From Wurfbainia villosa (Eukaryota; Streptophyta; Magnoliopsida; Zingiberales; Zingiberaceae), in the NCBI GenBank assembly GCA_025175895.1, contig CM046000.1:97882753-97946752 (forward strand): a DNA stretch of 64,000 nt, read 5' to 3'. Below, in pieces: positions 1-9,963 of the stretch. The position numbers and the translations under genes are program-made. Positions within the stretch are counted from its first letter, which is position 1. Each line of letters starts with the position of its first letter. Below the pieces are notes generated by a model. That model saw nothing but the letters and a program-made list of their open reading frames with translations. It made no database searches and was not told where the DNA came from.

Positions 1-75
1 ACAAAAGTCGGACCATAAGAGCTAAGAATATACTCCCGAGTAGAGGAGCAGTTTAGAACAGATCACATACCACAC

Positions 76-1497
76 ATGGAGCAAATTCAAACAACAATAA
101 TCGACAACATATGGAACATTCCAACTGTTCCAGGAGTAACCTCCTACAAATTAGGAGTAATAAATGCTCTCATTTATTACTTCTTACATCTCAAAGATAT
201 ACATAGTCAAGCAAGACGGACAGGGAGATACACTTATTATGGCATCATGACAGGCCCCCACGCAGGACTTTACACTTGGGAAGAAGTCAAAAATCTCCTA
301 CTAGAAGAAGCAAAAGGGGAAGAATTGGGGGGTTTCGACTCCCTTGAACAAGCCCTTGAAGCAATCCGAAAAGAAGTAGGGCCAAACTATTTCTTGAGCT
401 CCTCCATAAAAAACAAACATCTCCTAAGAACAAGTCCCCAGCAAACCTATGCTGAGACAGTTGCAGACAAAAGTAAATCCATAAAACCCGTTTCTAGCCC
501 GAAAAGGCCCGAAAGCAGCCAAATAGACATGATCCGATTCAACAACTTGCCAACAGATTTAGCGGTATACATGAGGCAGACAGCAGAACAAGCAGAGTAG
601 AGAACTTTCCACATCCTACAAGAAGCCTTACAATGGGTACAAATTGACCCCCAGCCAGGCATCATGGTACTCTACGAAGCCGAATACAATTTCAAGATAC
701 GATGTCAGAACAAGTTTAAAAACTGCATCACCGAGAAACATGGTTGCCAGTGCCAGTTACAATATGCTATAAGAAAAGCAAGTATAGATCTCAGTGTCTA
801 TCAAGTACAAAAGTTCAGAGGAATAGAAGTGACACCATTCATCCTGCTTGACCATGACATTCTCAATGAACTATGGATACAAGCTCACAATATCACAGAA
901 GCCTTTCCGTATAAACTCGGAAACGCCATTCGAATGCTCTTGGAGATGGAATCCTTTGAGAGCTATGTAACATGTTCAATTGAAAGCTCACCACCAGAAT
1001 GGATAAATCACAAGATAGAGTCAGCCCGACACGTCATAAAACTCAGATCCCGGGAAATCATCTACAAACTAGAGGCTTTAGAAGACGTTTTCCCAAGCGA
1101 CCCAGACGAACATTGGAGAGCAGCTGTACCTCTTCCTGAACAAGCTAAACACTGGAGAGCCTCTCTCCAAGGTACAAACTGGCTTTGGGATGACGCCAGA
1201 AACAACTATGAATTCATCCTGATAGCAGAAACCTTCATAGAAAAAATATATTGGCCATCACATATGGGAACCCAATTTTTCCCATTCAAATACCATACAC
1301 AAAATCCAGAACTGGTAGAACACTACAAACAAAGACATCTAAAATGGATACTAAAAAAATCTACCCAGATTACCGCTAAAGAATACAGGGATAGTATGGC
1401 AGATTAAAGAAGGACGAGGATCCCACCATCACAGGATGCTCCAGGCTCCACCACCTCAACACAAGATAGGAATATGGACAACATGATGGAAAGTTGA
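76..1497 (+). pseudogene. Viroplasmin/translational transactivator (TAV)-like gene, segment A
   Basis: Resembles the P6/TAV inclusion-body protein of caulimoviruses. In that family the protein forms the viroplasm and lets ribosomes reinitiate on polycistronic viral RNA. Near residues 53-95 it has the short viroplasmin (Cauli_VI, RNase H1 N-terminal-like) signature: Y-Y-G-I-x-x-G-P-H-A-G-L-Y, then W-E-E, then F-D-S-L-E-x-A. The reading frame starts at ATG 76 and is interrupted by TAG at 598-600, where segment B has TGG, and by TAA at 1405-1407, where B has CAA. The same frame then runs to TGA at 1495-1497, giving about 473 codons. It lies directly upstream of the promoter, as the last gene of the circular viral map. 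Confidence 0.75.
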
Positions 1498-1640
1498 CTG
1501 CACCACGTAACTTTCAGACTTTACAGCTCAAAAAGGAATCTTCGTACAAACACAGAGCACTTGCCAAAAGAAAAGAAGCATATTAGCTTTACAGCTCCAC
1601 AAGCACCAAGCAGAATACTTCTCTTCGAAGTAAATATGGC

Positions 1641-1649
1641 TATAAAAGG
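1641..1649 (+). promoter_or_regulatory. Pararetroviral TATA box, segment A
   Basis: Tataaaagg in the non-coding stretch between the transactivator gene and the primer-binding site, where the pregenomic RNA promoter of caulimovirids lies. The same box, in the same sequence context, occurs reversed in segments B and C. Confidence 0.6.
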
Positions 1650-2085
1650 AGAGCCACACCACTTCCAGGAGGCATCCCTTCGAAGACCACTACTCTAGTT
1701 CTATTTTCTTATGTGTTCGTGTAAGTGTTGAAGTGTCCAGTTTCTTTTCAAGCGATAGAACTGTAAGTCTTGTGTGTTTCATGTGTGTTTCTTAGTATTT
1801 TGTAATTTCCTTTGCAATTTCCTTTGAAATCATGTCTGCTGTAGTTTCCTTTAAATGTAAGTGCAAATTTCTGTTTGAATATTAAGGTTGTTCTTTCAAG
1901 TCCTTATTCTCTTCTCAAGAGATAACTCGACTAATCTACTTATAAGACCTGTGCTGGTAAGACTAGGAAGTCTAGACACCGGGGCATGGTAGAAGAATTT
2001 AGGGAGGTGAGGCTCACTAGAAAACCTAAATATTCAAATAAAAAAAAAAAACTTTGGTATCAGAGCTCTTCGAACCTAGGGATGA
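1650..2085 (+). other. Pregenomic RNA leader, segment A
   Basis: Non-coding leader of roughly 0.4 kb between the TATA box and ORF1, ending in an A-rich run just before the primer-binding site. Copies of it recur reversed at about 4,674-4,910 (B) and 7,975-8,378 (C), which is how the segment junctions were placed. Confidence 0.6.
2055..2066 (+). other. tRNA-Met primer-binding site, segment A
   Basis: TGGTATCAGAGC is the exact complement of the 3' end of plant initiator tRNA-Met, the minus-strand primer of Caulimoviridae. It lies 20 bp before the ORF1 start. By convention this marks position 1 of the viral circular map. Confidence 0.85.
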
Positions 2086-2598
2086 ATGATAAACAAGCTA
2101 GAATATCTAGATCTAGCTACATCACCTGCTAGAAAAATACAAACACTAGACTTTGGGACACACCACTGTTTCCACAGATCTAAACAAACTTCACATCAAA
2201 TACATTCAGAACATTTTCATCTAAACACTATAACTGATCTTATCATTGGAGGAAGTTTATCCTCCGAAACAAACCCCCAAGACCTACACCATACTTCAGA
2301 ACTAATAATAATTGCTCTTAACAAACAACAAAGTCAACTTGGCGAAATTAATCAAAACATCGAATATTTGAAAAATTGTCAAGAAAGTCTAAACAGAAAG
2401 ATAAGCCAGGTCAACTTCATAAACCTACCTAAAAGAAGTGACCTTTTAAACCTCACTAGAATTTTGAACCAGAACCAACCTAAAAATTTTGAGATCGAAA
2501 ACAAAGACCTTTTAGCCAGAGTAGAAAAATTTCTAAAAACTATTGAGTGCCAGTTTAAAGAATTACAAGAACAATTAGGAGACCTCCTCCTTAAATGA
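2086..2598 (+). CDS. Viral ORF1, coiled-coil protein of unknown function
   Basis: An intact 170-codon reading frame immediately after the primer-binding site, in the position of badnavirus ORF1. No catalytic motif is visible. The C-terminal half (about residues 75-170) is Gln/Leu/Glu-rich with heptad-like spacing, suggesting a coiled coil. Its TGA stop overlaps the ATG of ORF2 (ATGA at 2595-2598), the tight coupling seen in badnaviruses and tungroviruses. A closely similar copy lies reversed in segment C (7,434-7,943). The open frame is probably a relic rather than an expressed host gene. Confidence 0.65.
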   Translation: MINKLEYLDLATSPARKIQTLDFGTHHCFHRSKQTSHQIHSEHFHLNTITDLIIGGSLSSETNPQDLHHTSELIIIALNKQQSQLGEINQNIEYLKNCQESLNRKISQVNFINLPKRSDLLNLTRILNQNQPKNFEIENKDLLARVEKFLKTIECQFKELQEQLGDLLLK

Positions 2599-2933
2599 AC
2601 AGACTGAATTATGAAAATACTTACTACGAAGAAGCTTTAGAGTACGCACAAACATACACAAAAACCCGAGAAGACGAATATAACAAAGTAGAAGTACCAG
2701 GGCAAGCAGACCAAATTCAAATACAACAAAATAATACAATAATAGCATTATTAACATCACTACACCATAGGATCACGATATTAGAAACAAAAATCCTCAA
2801 CATCGAAAGAAATACAGTAGAGGTAAGCAATATAAGAAATTGGAATCAATTTATTGAAACACTTAACAAAGACCTAGGTAAGCTCTCCACAGGAGGAATA
2901 ATCAGGAAAAGACCCTCTACTATTCATTTATAA
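2595..2933 (+). CDS. Viral ORF2, small coiled-coil (virion-associated-like) protein
   Basis: A 112-codon frame overlapping the ORF1 stop by 4 nt. The stretch around residues 45-70 (I-I-A-L-L-T-S-L-H-H-R-I-T-I-L-E) looks like a short coiled coil. The C-terminus is basic and Ser/Thr-rich. By position and size it corresponds to badnavirus ORF2 or the caulimovirid virion-associated protein; that assignment is inferred from synteny, not from a diagnostic motif. The segment C copy is truncated by a deletion. Confidence 0.6.
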   Translation: MNRLNYENTYYEEALEYAQTYTKTREDEYNKVEVPGQADQIQIQQNNTIIALLTSLHHRITILETKILNIERNTVEVSNIRNWNQFIETLNKDLGKLSTGGIIRKRPSTIHL

Positions 2934-2949
2934 CATATCAAGAAAAACA

Positions 2950-4218
2950 ATGAATAGGACTACTACAAACATATTTTCTGGGACATCCAGAACAATTGGA
3001 GGACGAAGATCTATATCAGAACCACCCTCGAGCCTAGCTTGGCTTGACAACCTACAATACAACAATACAAATCAACATAGAATAGAAGAAATAGTAGACA
3101 TAGACAGAACAATGGAAATATTCTCCAACGAACAATTAAATATTCTTAATCCCAGAAGATTATATGGACGAAACCTATTGTCTCTTTCAAACTCTGTCTA
3201 TCGACATCATAGAGTTGAAGCCTTACATCTACCAGATAAAGGTGAGGAACGTCTTACCCTTATGACTGAAGAAGCTGGAAGACAATTATTACACAAACAA
3301 CATAATTACATACATTTAGGACTAATAGTCTTCGGAATCCGAGGACTAACAAGAATGAAAGTAGGGGCCAAAGTGTTGATAGTCCTGTATGATTCTAGAT
3401 TTTCTGACAAAGAAAAATCTATTATCGGACTCATAGAAGTAGACATGAATAACAATAGTGGGATCACGTATATATGCCCAAATTTTAATATGACAATAAA
3501 AGTTTCGTCAAACATATCAAAATAATAGCACAAGGAAAAGGTTACGGAAATTTTCAAGGAAAGAACATACAGCTAGACATAGTATTCTTGGGAAAAACAA
3601 TGAACTACATGAACAACAATTTTAAAATTCAGATAAACGGAATGATAGAAGCTCTCAGCTCTAAAGGGACAAATTTCCTCAAATCGAGAGAATATAGCTC
3701 AGAGGAATTGGCTAGCCTAGAGTGGAGTTTAAAGCTAGAGGAAGAAAATCCAGTAACAAAACCAACACAATCCATAATGTACAAAAATAGACGTGGAGAA
3801 TTGAGCATTAGATTCTCAGGATACCTGACAAATACAGAAGATGGAGAAGATGAACCCGCACTCGAAACAAACCTAATGAATAGAGAAATAAACTACCCAG
3901 AAATGCTCAGAGCATTGGGCAAAAAAACATTTAGATGGAATAAGAAAAAGAGAAGAAACAAACCTGATGAACAGGGAAACCAGAGGTATATTCGATGACA
4001 TATGAGGATACGTATATAAACCTAGCAATAAAAACAATATGACACTACAAGAAATAAAACAATTAGAAATACAAGAAAAAAGTAAGGGTAAACTAAGAAT
4101 AAATGAAACACTAACACTGGATGAGGATGGAAACATTTTGGTTTTGGAAGAATCAGCACATGAATATATGAATTTTATGAACACAGTATCAACAGCCACA
4201 TCCAAAGCTCATACTTAG
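2950..4218 (+). pseudogene. Movement protein (30K superfamily), segment A
   Basis: Homologous to the movement-protein region of badnavirus ORF3, which forms tubules at plasmodesmata in that family. Recognised by R-L-Y-G-R-N-x-L-x-x-L-S-N-S-V-Y-R-H-H-R-V-E-A-L, then Y-I-H-L-G-L-I-V-F-G-I-R-G-L-T-R and V-L-Y-D-S-R-F, typical of the 30K core. The frame is broken: the first part ends at 3525, a second frame runs 3588-3998, and a stop follows near 4,010. The original frame returns and ends at TAG 4216-4218. Segment C keeps 6,239-7,195 open, which confirms the breaks here are secondary. Confidence 0.75.
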
Positions 4219-4230
4219 CCAGAAAGTACT

Positions 4231-4673
4231 ATGGGCACACTAGATTATGGACAAGGTCACCCTCCAAGACGAGCAACCCCTCCTTATACCAATAACAACC
4301 CATTCCTAAGGACGTTAGGAAGAAGAAGACCAACAGAACAAACTTTCTTTGGAACAGGATCCGTATTACTAAACATCACTGAATGTGACCCTCAACTATA
4401 TGATACTTACTTAGAGCAATGGATGGTATCAGTACAACGAGATTACCTAGCAAAACACGAACTTGATGTAGAAACAGGAGAAGCCATGCTTAGAATAGGA
4501 GAAAATTATTTAGGAGAAACAGCCCGATCATCTTGGGAGGCATACAAGAAGAAATTTCCCGAAGAAGTTGCAAAGTTAGCAAGTAGAGGAAACAACATAA
4601 TAAATTTCTGCTATGCAATTCACAGAATTCTCACAGCAAGAGATGCCAACACAGGCTTAGATATCAGGCAAAA
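4231..4673 (+). pseudogene. Capsid protein N-terminal part, segment A
   Basis: Opens at ATG 4231, in the same frame as the movement protein and separated from it only by TAG and four codons. It encodes a badnavirus-like capsid N-domain, with E-N-Y-L-G-E-T-A and then W-E-x-Y-K-K-x-F-P-E-E. It stops being capsid at about 4,674, where the sequence becomes viral leader in reverse; the reading frame then runs on by chance to 4,812. The rest of capsid, zinc finger and polymerase is missing from A. Confidence 0.65.
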
Positions 4674-4911
4674 AGAAAGAACAACCTTAATATTCAAACA
4701 AAAATTTGCGCTTACATTTAAAGGAAACTACAGCAGACATGCTTTCAAAGGAAATTACAAAATACTAAGAAACACACATGAAACACACAAGACTTACAGT
4801 TCTATCGCTTGAAAAGAAACTGGACACTTCAACACTTACACGAACACATAAGAAAATAGAACTAGAGTAGTGGTCTTCAAAGGGATGCCTCCTGGAAGTG
4901 GTGTGGCTCTC

Positions 4912-4919
4912 CTTTTATA
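4912..4919 (-). promoter_or_regulatory. Pararetroviral TATA box, segment B
   Basis: Reverse-strand tataaaag within a sequence matching 1,600-1,700 of segment A. It would drive transcription towards segment A, that is, into the antisense of A's capsid and movement protein. Confidence 0.5.
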
Positions 4920-5125
4920 GCCATATTTACTTCGAAGAGAAGTATTCTGCTTGGTGCTTGTGGAGCTGTAAAGCTGATATGCTTCTTTTCTTTTGACAAG
5001 TGCTTTTGAGCTGTGTTTGTACGAAGATTCCTTTTTGAGCTGTAAAGTCTGTAAGTTGCGTGGTGCCCTGTGTTTGTACGAAGATTCCTTTTTGAGCTGT
5101 AAAGTTTGAAAGTTGCGTGGTGCAG

Positions 5126-5935
5126 TCAACTTTCCATTATGTTGTCCAGATTCCTGTCCTGTGTTGAGGTGGTGGAGCCTGGAGCATCTTGTGCTGGTGG
5201 GATCCTCGTCCTTCTTTGATCTGCCATACTATCCCTGTATTCTTTAGCTGTAATCTGGGTAGATTTTTTTAGTATCCATTTTATATGTCTTTGTTTGTAG
5301 TGTTCTACCAGTTCTGGATTTTGTGTATGGTATTTGAATGGGAAAAATTGGGTTCCCATATGTGATGGCCAATATATTTTTTCTGTGAAGGTTTTTGCTA
5401 TCAGGATGAATTCATAGTTGTTTCTGGTGTCATCCCAAAGCCAGTTTGTACCTTGGAGAGAGGCTCTCCAGTGGCATCGTATTTTGAAATTGTATTCAGC
5501 TTCGTAGAGTACCGTGATGCCTGGCTGGGGGTCAATTTGTACCCATTGTAAGGCTTCTTGTAGGAAAGTTTTCCACTCTGCTTGTTCTGCTGTCTGTCTC
5601 ATGTGTACCGCTAAATCTGTTGGCAAGCTGTTGAATCGGCCCAAGTCTATTTGGCTGCTTTCGGGCTGAAAACGGGTTTTATGGATTTACCTTTGTCTGC
5701 AACTGTCTCAGCATAGGTTTGCTGGGGACTTGTTCTTAGGAGATGTTTGTTTTTTATGGAGGAGCTCAAGAAATAGTTTGGCCCTACTTCTTTTCGGATT
5801 GCTTCAAGGGCTAGTTCAAGGGAGTCGAAACCCCCCAGTTCTTCTCCTTTTGCTTCTTCTAGTAGGAGATTTTTGGCTTCTTCCCAAGTGGAAAGTCCTG
5901 CATGGGGGCCTGTCATGATGCCATAATAAGTGGGT
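5126..5935 (-). pseudogene. TAV-like gene with internal deletion, segment B
   Basis: Two reading frames (5,647-5,916 and 5,126-5,644) carry the viroplasmin signature and the C-terminal part of the transactivator-like protein. About 0.4 kb present in segment A is deleted near 5,475: the sequence jumps from the F-K-I-R-C region to the W-R-A-S-L-Q-G region. A frameshift near 5,646 separates the two halves. Where A has TAG, B keeps TGG. The first codons are missing because the gene begins at the junction with the capsid. Confidence 0.7.
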
Positions 5936-5939
5936 TGTT

Positions 5940-6226
5940 TCTCCTAAATAATTTTCTCCTATTCTAAGCATGACTTCTCCTATTTCTACATCAAGTTCGT
6001 GTTTTGCTAGGTAATCTCGTTGTACTGATACCATCCATTGCTCTAAGTAAATATCATATAGTTGAGGGTCACATTCAGTGATGTTTAGTAATACGGATCC
6101 TGCTCCAAAGAAAGTTTGTTCTGTTGGTCTTCTTCTTCCTAACGTCCTTAGGAATGGGTTGTTATTGGTATAAGGAGGGGCTGCTCGTCTTGGAGGGTGA
6201 CCTTGTCCATAATCTAGTGTGCCCAT
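5940..6226 (-). pseudogene. Capsid N-terminal fragment, segment C
   Basis: Same start and sequence as 4,231 onward in segment A. It breaks off after the E-N-Y-L-G-E-T motif, where the sequence switches into the transactivator of segment B. The open frame continues out of phase to 5,816, creating a chimeric, meaningless C-terminus. Confidence 0.65.
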
Positions 6227-6238
6227 AGTACTTTCTGG

Positions 6239-7195
6239 CTAAGTATGAGCTTTGGATGTGGCTGTTGATTCTGTGTTCATAAAATTCATATATTCATGTG
6301 TTGATTCTTCCAAAACCAAAATGTTTCCATCCTCATCCAGTGTTAGTGTTTCATTTATTCTTAGTTTACCCTTACTTTTTTCTTGTATTTCTAATTGTTT
6401 TATTTCTTGTAGTGTCATATTGTTTTTATTGCTAGGTCTATATACGTATCCTCCTATGTCATCGAATATATCTCTGGTTTCCCTGTTCATCAGGTTTGTT
6501 TCTTCTCTTTTTCTTATTCCTTCTAAATGTTTTTTGCCCAATGCTCTGAGCATTTCTGGGTAGTTTATTTCTCTATTCATTAGGTTTGTTTCGAGTGCGG
6601 GTTCATCTTCTCCATCTTCTGTATTTGTCAGGTATCCTGAGAATCTAATGCTCAATTCTCCACGCCTATTTTTGTACATTATGGATTGTGTTGGTTTTGT
6701 TACTGGATTTTCTTCCTCTAGCTTTAAACTCCACTCTAGGCTAGCCAATTCCTCTGAGCTATATTCTCTCTGTTTGAGGAAATTTGTCCCTTTGGAGCTG
6801 AGAGCTTCTATCATTCCGTTTATCTGAATTTTAAAATTGTTGTTCATGTAGTTCATTGTTTTTTCCAAGAATACTATGGCTAGTTGTATGTTCTTTCCTT
6901 GAAATTTTTCGTAACCTTTTCCTTGTGCTATTATTTTGATATGTTTGACGAAATCTTTTATTATCATGTTAAAATTTTGGCATATATATGTGATCTCACT
7001 ATTGTTATTCATGTCTACTTCTATGAGTCCGATAATAGATTTTTCTTTGTCAGAAAATCTAGAATCATACAAGACTAGCAACACTTTGGCCCCTACTTTC
7101 ATTCTTGTTAGTCCTCGGATTCCGAAGACTATTAGTCCTAAATGTATGTAATTATGTTGTTTGTGTAATAATTGTCTTCCATCTTCTTCAGTCAT
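6239..7195 (-). CDS. Movement protein (30K), segment C, N-terminally truncated
   Basis: A 318-codon open frame covering the 30K core (Y-I-H-L-G-L-I-V-F-G-I-R-G-L-T-R, V-L-Y-D-S-R-F, I-G-L-I-E-V-D) and the charged C-terminal region. Compared with segment A, about 97 N-terminal residues are gone, because a deletion joins the middle of ORF2 to the R-L-T-L-M-T-E-E region. It ends with TAG at 6,239-6,241, and the capsid ATG follows in the same frame. It lacks a plausible promoter of its own; it is an open relic. Confidence 0.6.
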   Translation of the reverse strand: MTEEDGRQLLHKQHNYIHLGLIVFGIRGLTRMKVGAKVLLVLYDSRFSDKEKSIIGLIEVDMNNNSEITYICQNFNMIIKDFVKHIKIIAQGKGYEKFQGKNIQLAIVFLEKTMNYMNNNFKIQINGMIEALSSKGTNFLKQREYSSEELASLEWSLKLEEENPVTKPTQSIMYKNRRGELSIRFSGYLTNTEDGEDEPALETNLMNREINYPEMLRALGKKHLEGIRKREETNLMNRETRDIFDDIGGYVYRPSNKNNMTLQEIKQLEIQEKSKGKLRINETLTLDEDGNILVLEESTHEYMNFMNTESTATSKAHT

Positions 7196-7437
7196 AAGGG
7201 TAAGACGTTCCTCACCTTGTTTCTTTCGATGTTGAGGATTTTTGTTTCTAATATCGTGATCCTATGGTGTAGTGATGTTAATAATGCTATTATTGTATTA
7301 TTTTGTTGTATTTGAATTTGGTCTGCTTTTCCTGGTACTTCTACTTTGTTATATCCGTCTTCTCGGGTTTTTGTGTATGTTTGTGCGTACTCTAAAGCTT
7401 CTTCGTAGTAAGTATTTTTGTAATTTAGTTTGTTCAT
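7192..7437 (-). pseudogene. Viral ORF2, segment C (truncated)
   Basis: Matches the first 70 or so residues of ORF2 in segment A, then runs into movement-protein sequence in another frame. The ATGA overlap with ORF1 (7,434-7,437) is conserved. Confidence 0.6.
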
Positions 7438-7943
7438 TTAAGGAGGTCTCTTAATTGTTCTTGTAATTCTTTAAACTGGCACTCAATAGTTTTTAGAAAA
7501 TTTTCTACTCTGGCTAAAAGATCTTTGTTTTCGATCTCAAAATTTCTAGGTTGGTTCTGGTTCAAAATTCTGGTGAGGTTTAGAAGGTCACTTCTTTTAG
7601 GTAGGTTTATGAAGTTGACCTGACTTATCTTTCTGTTTAGGCTTTCTTGACAATTTTTCAGATATTCGATGTTTTGACTAATTTCGCCAAATTGACTTTG
7701 TTGTTTTTTAAGAGCAGTTATTATTAGTTCTGAAGTATGGTGTAGGTCTTGGAGGTTTGTTTCGGAGGATAAACTTCCTCCAATGATAAGATCAGTTATA
7801 GTGTTTAGATGAAAATATTTTGAATGTATTTGATGTGAAGTTTGTTTAGATCTGTGGAAACAGTGGTGTGTCCCAAAGTCGAGTGTTTGTATTTTTCTGG
7901 CAGGTGGTGTAGCTAGATCTAGATATTCTAGCTTGTTTATCAT
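7434..7943 (-). CDS. Viral ORF1, segment C
   Basis: A 169-codon frame, nearly identical along its length to ORF1 of segment A (2,086-2,598) and in the same place after the primer-binding site. No enzymatic motif; the C-terminal half is coiled-coil-like. With its partner copy it forms one of the longer arms of the viral inverted repeat. Function unknown. Confidence 0.62.
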   Translation of the reverse strand: MINKLEYLDLATPPARKIQTLDFGTHHCFHRSKQTSHQIHSKYFHLNTITDLIIGGSLSSETNLQDLHHTSELIITALKKQQSQFGEISQNIEYLKNCQESLNRKISQVNFINLPKRSDLLNLTRILNQNQPRNFEIENKDLLARVENFLKTIECQFKELQEQLRDLLK

Positions 7944-7962
7944 TCATCCCTAGGTTCGAAAA

Positions 7963-7974
7963 GCTTTGATACCA
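7963..7974 (-). other. tRNA-Met primer-binding site, segment C
   Basis: Reads TGGTATCAAAGC on the minus strand: one mismatch from the tRNA-Met complement and the same context as 2,055-2,066. Confidence 0.75.
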
Positions 7975-8387
7975 AAGTTTTTTTTTTATTTGAATATTTA
8001 GGTTTTCTAGTGAGCCTCACCTCCCTAAATTCTTCTACCACGCCCTGGTGACTAGACTTCCTAGTCTTACCAGCACAGGTCTTATAAGTAGATTAGTGGA
8101 GTTATCTCTTGAGAAGAGAATAAGGACTTGAAAGAACAACCTTAATATTCAAACAGAAATTTGCGCTTACTTTTAAAGGAAACTACAATAGACATGCTTT
8201 CAAAGGAAATTGCAAAGGAAATTACAAAATACTAAGAAACACACATGAAACGCACAAGACTTACAGTTCTATCGCTTGAAAAGAAACTAGACACTTCAAC
8301 ACTTACACGAACACATAAGAAAATAGAACTAGAGTAGTGGTCTTCGAAGGGGTGCCTCCTGGAAGTGGTGTGTCTCTCCTTTTATAG
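7975..8387 (-). promoter_or_regulatory. Pararetroviral TATA box and leader, segment C
   Basis: Reverse of the promoter/leader in segment A. The TATA-like tataaaagg lies at about 8,379-8,387 and the leader follows down to the primer site. It has minor substitutions and a small insertion relative to A. Confidence 0.5.
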
Positions 8388-8587
8388 TCATATTTACTTC
8401 GAAGAGAAGTATTCTGCTTGGTGCTTGTGGAGCTGTAAAGTTGATATACTTCTTTTCTTTTGGCAAGTGCTTTTGAGTGTTTGTCAGACGAAGATTCCTC
8501 GAGCAGAAAGTCCGAAGTCATGGTGCGCCGTGGTTTGAGACGAAGATTCCTTTTTGAGCTGTAAAGTCTGAAAGTTACGTGGTGCAG

Positions 8588-9963
8588 TCAACTTTCCATC
8601 ATGTTGTCCAGATTCCTATCTTGTGTTGAGGTGGTGGAGCCTGGAGCATCCTGTGCTGGTGGGATCCTCGTCCTTCTTTGATCTATCATACTATCCCTTT
8701 ATTCTTTAGCGGTAATCTGGGTAGATTTTTTTAGTATCCATTTTAGATGTCTTTGTTTGTAGTGTTCTACTAGTTCTGAATTTTGTGTATGGTATTTGAA
8801 TGGGAAAAATTGGATTCCCATATGTGATGGCCAATATATTTTTTCTGTAAAGGTTTCTACTATCAGGATGAATTCATAGCTGTCTCTGGCGTCATCCCAA
8901 AGCCAGTTTGTACCTTGGAGAGAGGCTCTCCAGTGTTTAGCTTGTTCAGGAAGAGGTACAACTGCTCCCCAATGTTCGTCTGGGTCGCTTGGGAAAATGT
9001 CTTCTAAAGCCTTTGGTTTCTAGATGATTTCTCGGGATTTGAGTTTTATGACGTGCCGGGCTGGCTCTATCTTGTGATTTATCCATTCTGATGGTGAGTT
9101 TTCAATTGAACATGTTACATAGCTCTCAAAGGATTCCATCTCCAAGAGCATTCGAATGACGTTTCCGAGTTTATATGGAAAGACTTCTGTGATATTGTGA
9201 GCTTGTACCCATAGTTCATTGAGAATGCCATGGTCAAGCAGGATGAATGGTGTTACTTTTATTCCTCTGAACTTTTGTGTTTGATAGACACTGAGATCTA
9301 TACTTGCTTTTCTTATAGCATATTGTAACTGACACTGGCAATCATATTTCTCGGTGATGTAGTCTTTAAACTTGTTCTGGCATCGATTCAAATTGTATTC
9401 TGGCCAGAGAGTACCACGATGCTCGGGGTCAATTTGTACCTATCAGAAGGCTTCGTAGACGTGGAAAGTTCTCCATTCTCGCTTGTTCATCTGCCTCATG
9501 TATACCGCTAAACTGGCAAGTGTTGTTGAATCGACCATGTCTATTTGGTCCGCCGCCTTTTCGGGCTAGAAACGGGTTTTATGGATTTACTTTTGTTTGC
9601 AACTGTCTCAGCATAGGTTTGCTGGGGACTTGTTCTTAGGAGATGTTTGTTTTTTATGGAGGAGCTCAAGAAATAGTTTGGCCCTACTTCTTTTCGGATT
9701 GCTTCAAGGGCTAGTTCAAGGGAGTTGAAACCCCCCAGTTCTTCCCCTTTTGCTTCTTCTAGTAGGAGATTTTTGGCTTCTTCCCAAGTGTAAAGTCATG
9801 CATGGGGGCCTTTCATGATGCCATAATAAGTGTATCTCCCTGTCTGTCTTGCTTGGCTATGTATATCTTTGAGATGTAAGAAGTAATAAATGAGAGCATT
9901 TATTATCCCTAATTTGCAGGAGGTTACTCCTGGAACAGTTGGAATGTTCCATATGTTGTCGAC
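8588..9963 (-). pseudogene. TAV-like gene, segment C
   Basis: Full-extent but heavily damaged copy of the transactivator-like gene. The viroplasmin signature lies around 9,720-9,840, with T-F-H-A-G-like wording altered by substitutions. A 123-codon open piece remains at 9,020-9,391. The usual N-terminal codons are replaced near 9,963 and there are several frameshifts between 9,400 and 9,560. Confidence 0.65.

Larger units (their letters stand above)
1..4673 (+). mobile_element. Endogenous pararetrovirus segment A (Caulimoviridae)
   Basis: Integrated, decayed pararetroviral DNA that is already in progress at the window edge. The order on the plus strand is transactivator-like gene, TATA box and leader, tRNA-Met primer-binding site, ORF1, ORF2, movement protein, capsid N-terminus. 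At about 4,674 the homology switches to the reverse complement of the viral leader, so A is fused head-to-head with segment B. The switch lies in a short stretch (gaaagaacaacc) that reads as both capsid and leader. Stops and frameshifts show it cannot be expressed as intact virus. The gene content is recognised from motifs; I infer rearrangement at or after integration. Confidence 0.88.
4674..5935 (-). mobile_element. Endogenous pararetrovirus segment B (defective)
   Basis: Minus-strand viral piece containing, in viral order, a shortened transactivator gene, TATA box and part of the leader. Its high-coordinate end is fused to the capsid start of segment C at about 5,937, removing the whole polymerase region between capsid and transactivator. 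Its low-coordinate end is fused head-to-head to segment A. Confidence 0.8.

Noticed and set aside
4231..4812. A 193-codon capsid-like ORF as an intact gene
   Set aside because: Its last 45 or so codons are viral leader in reverse orientation, so the C-terminus is an artefact of the rearrangement.
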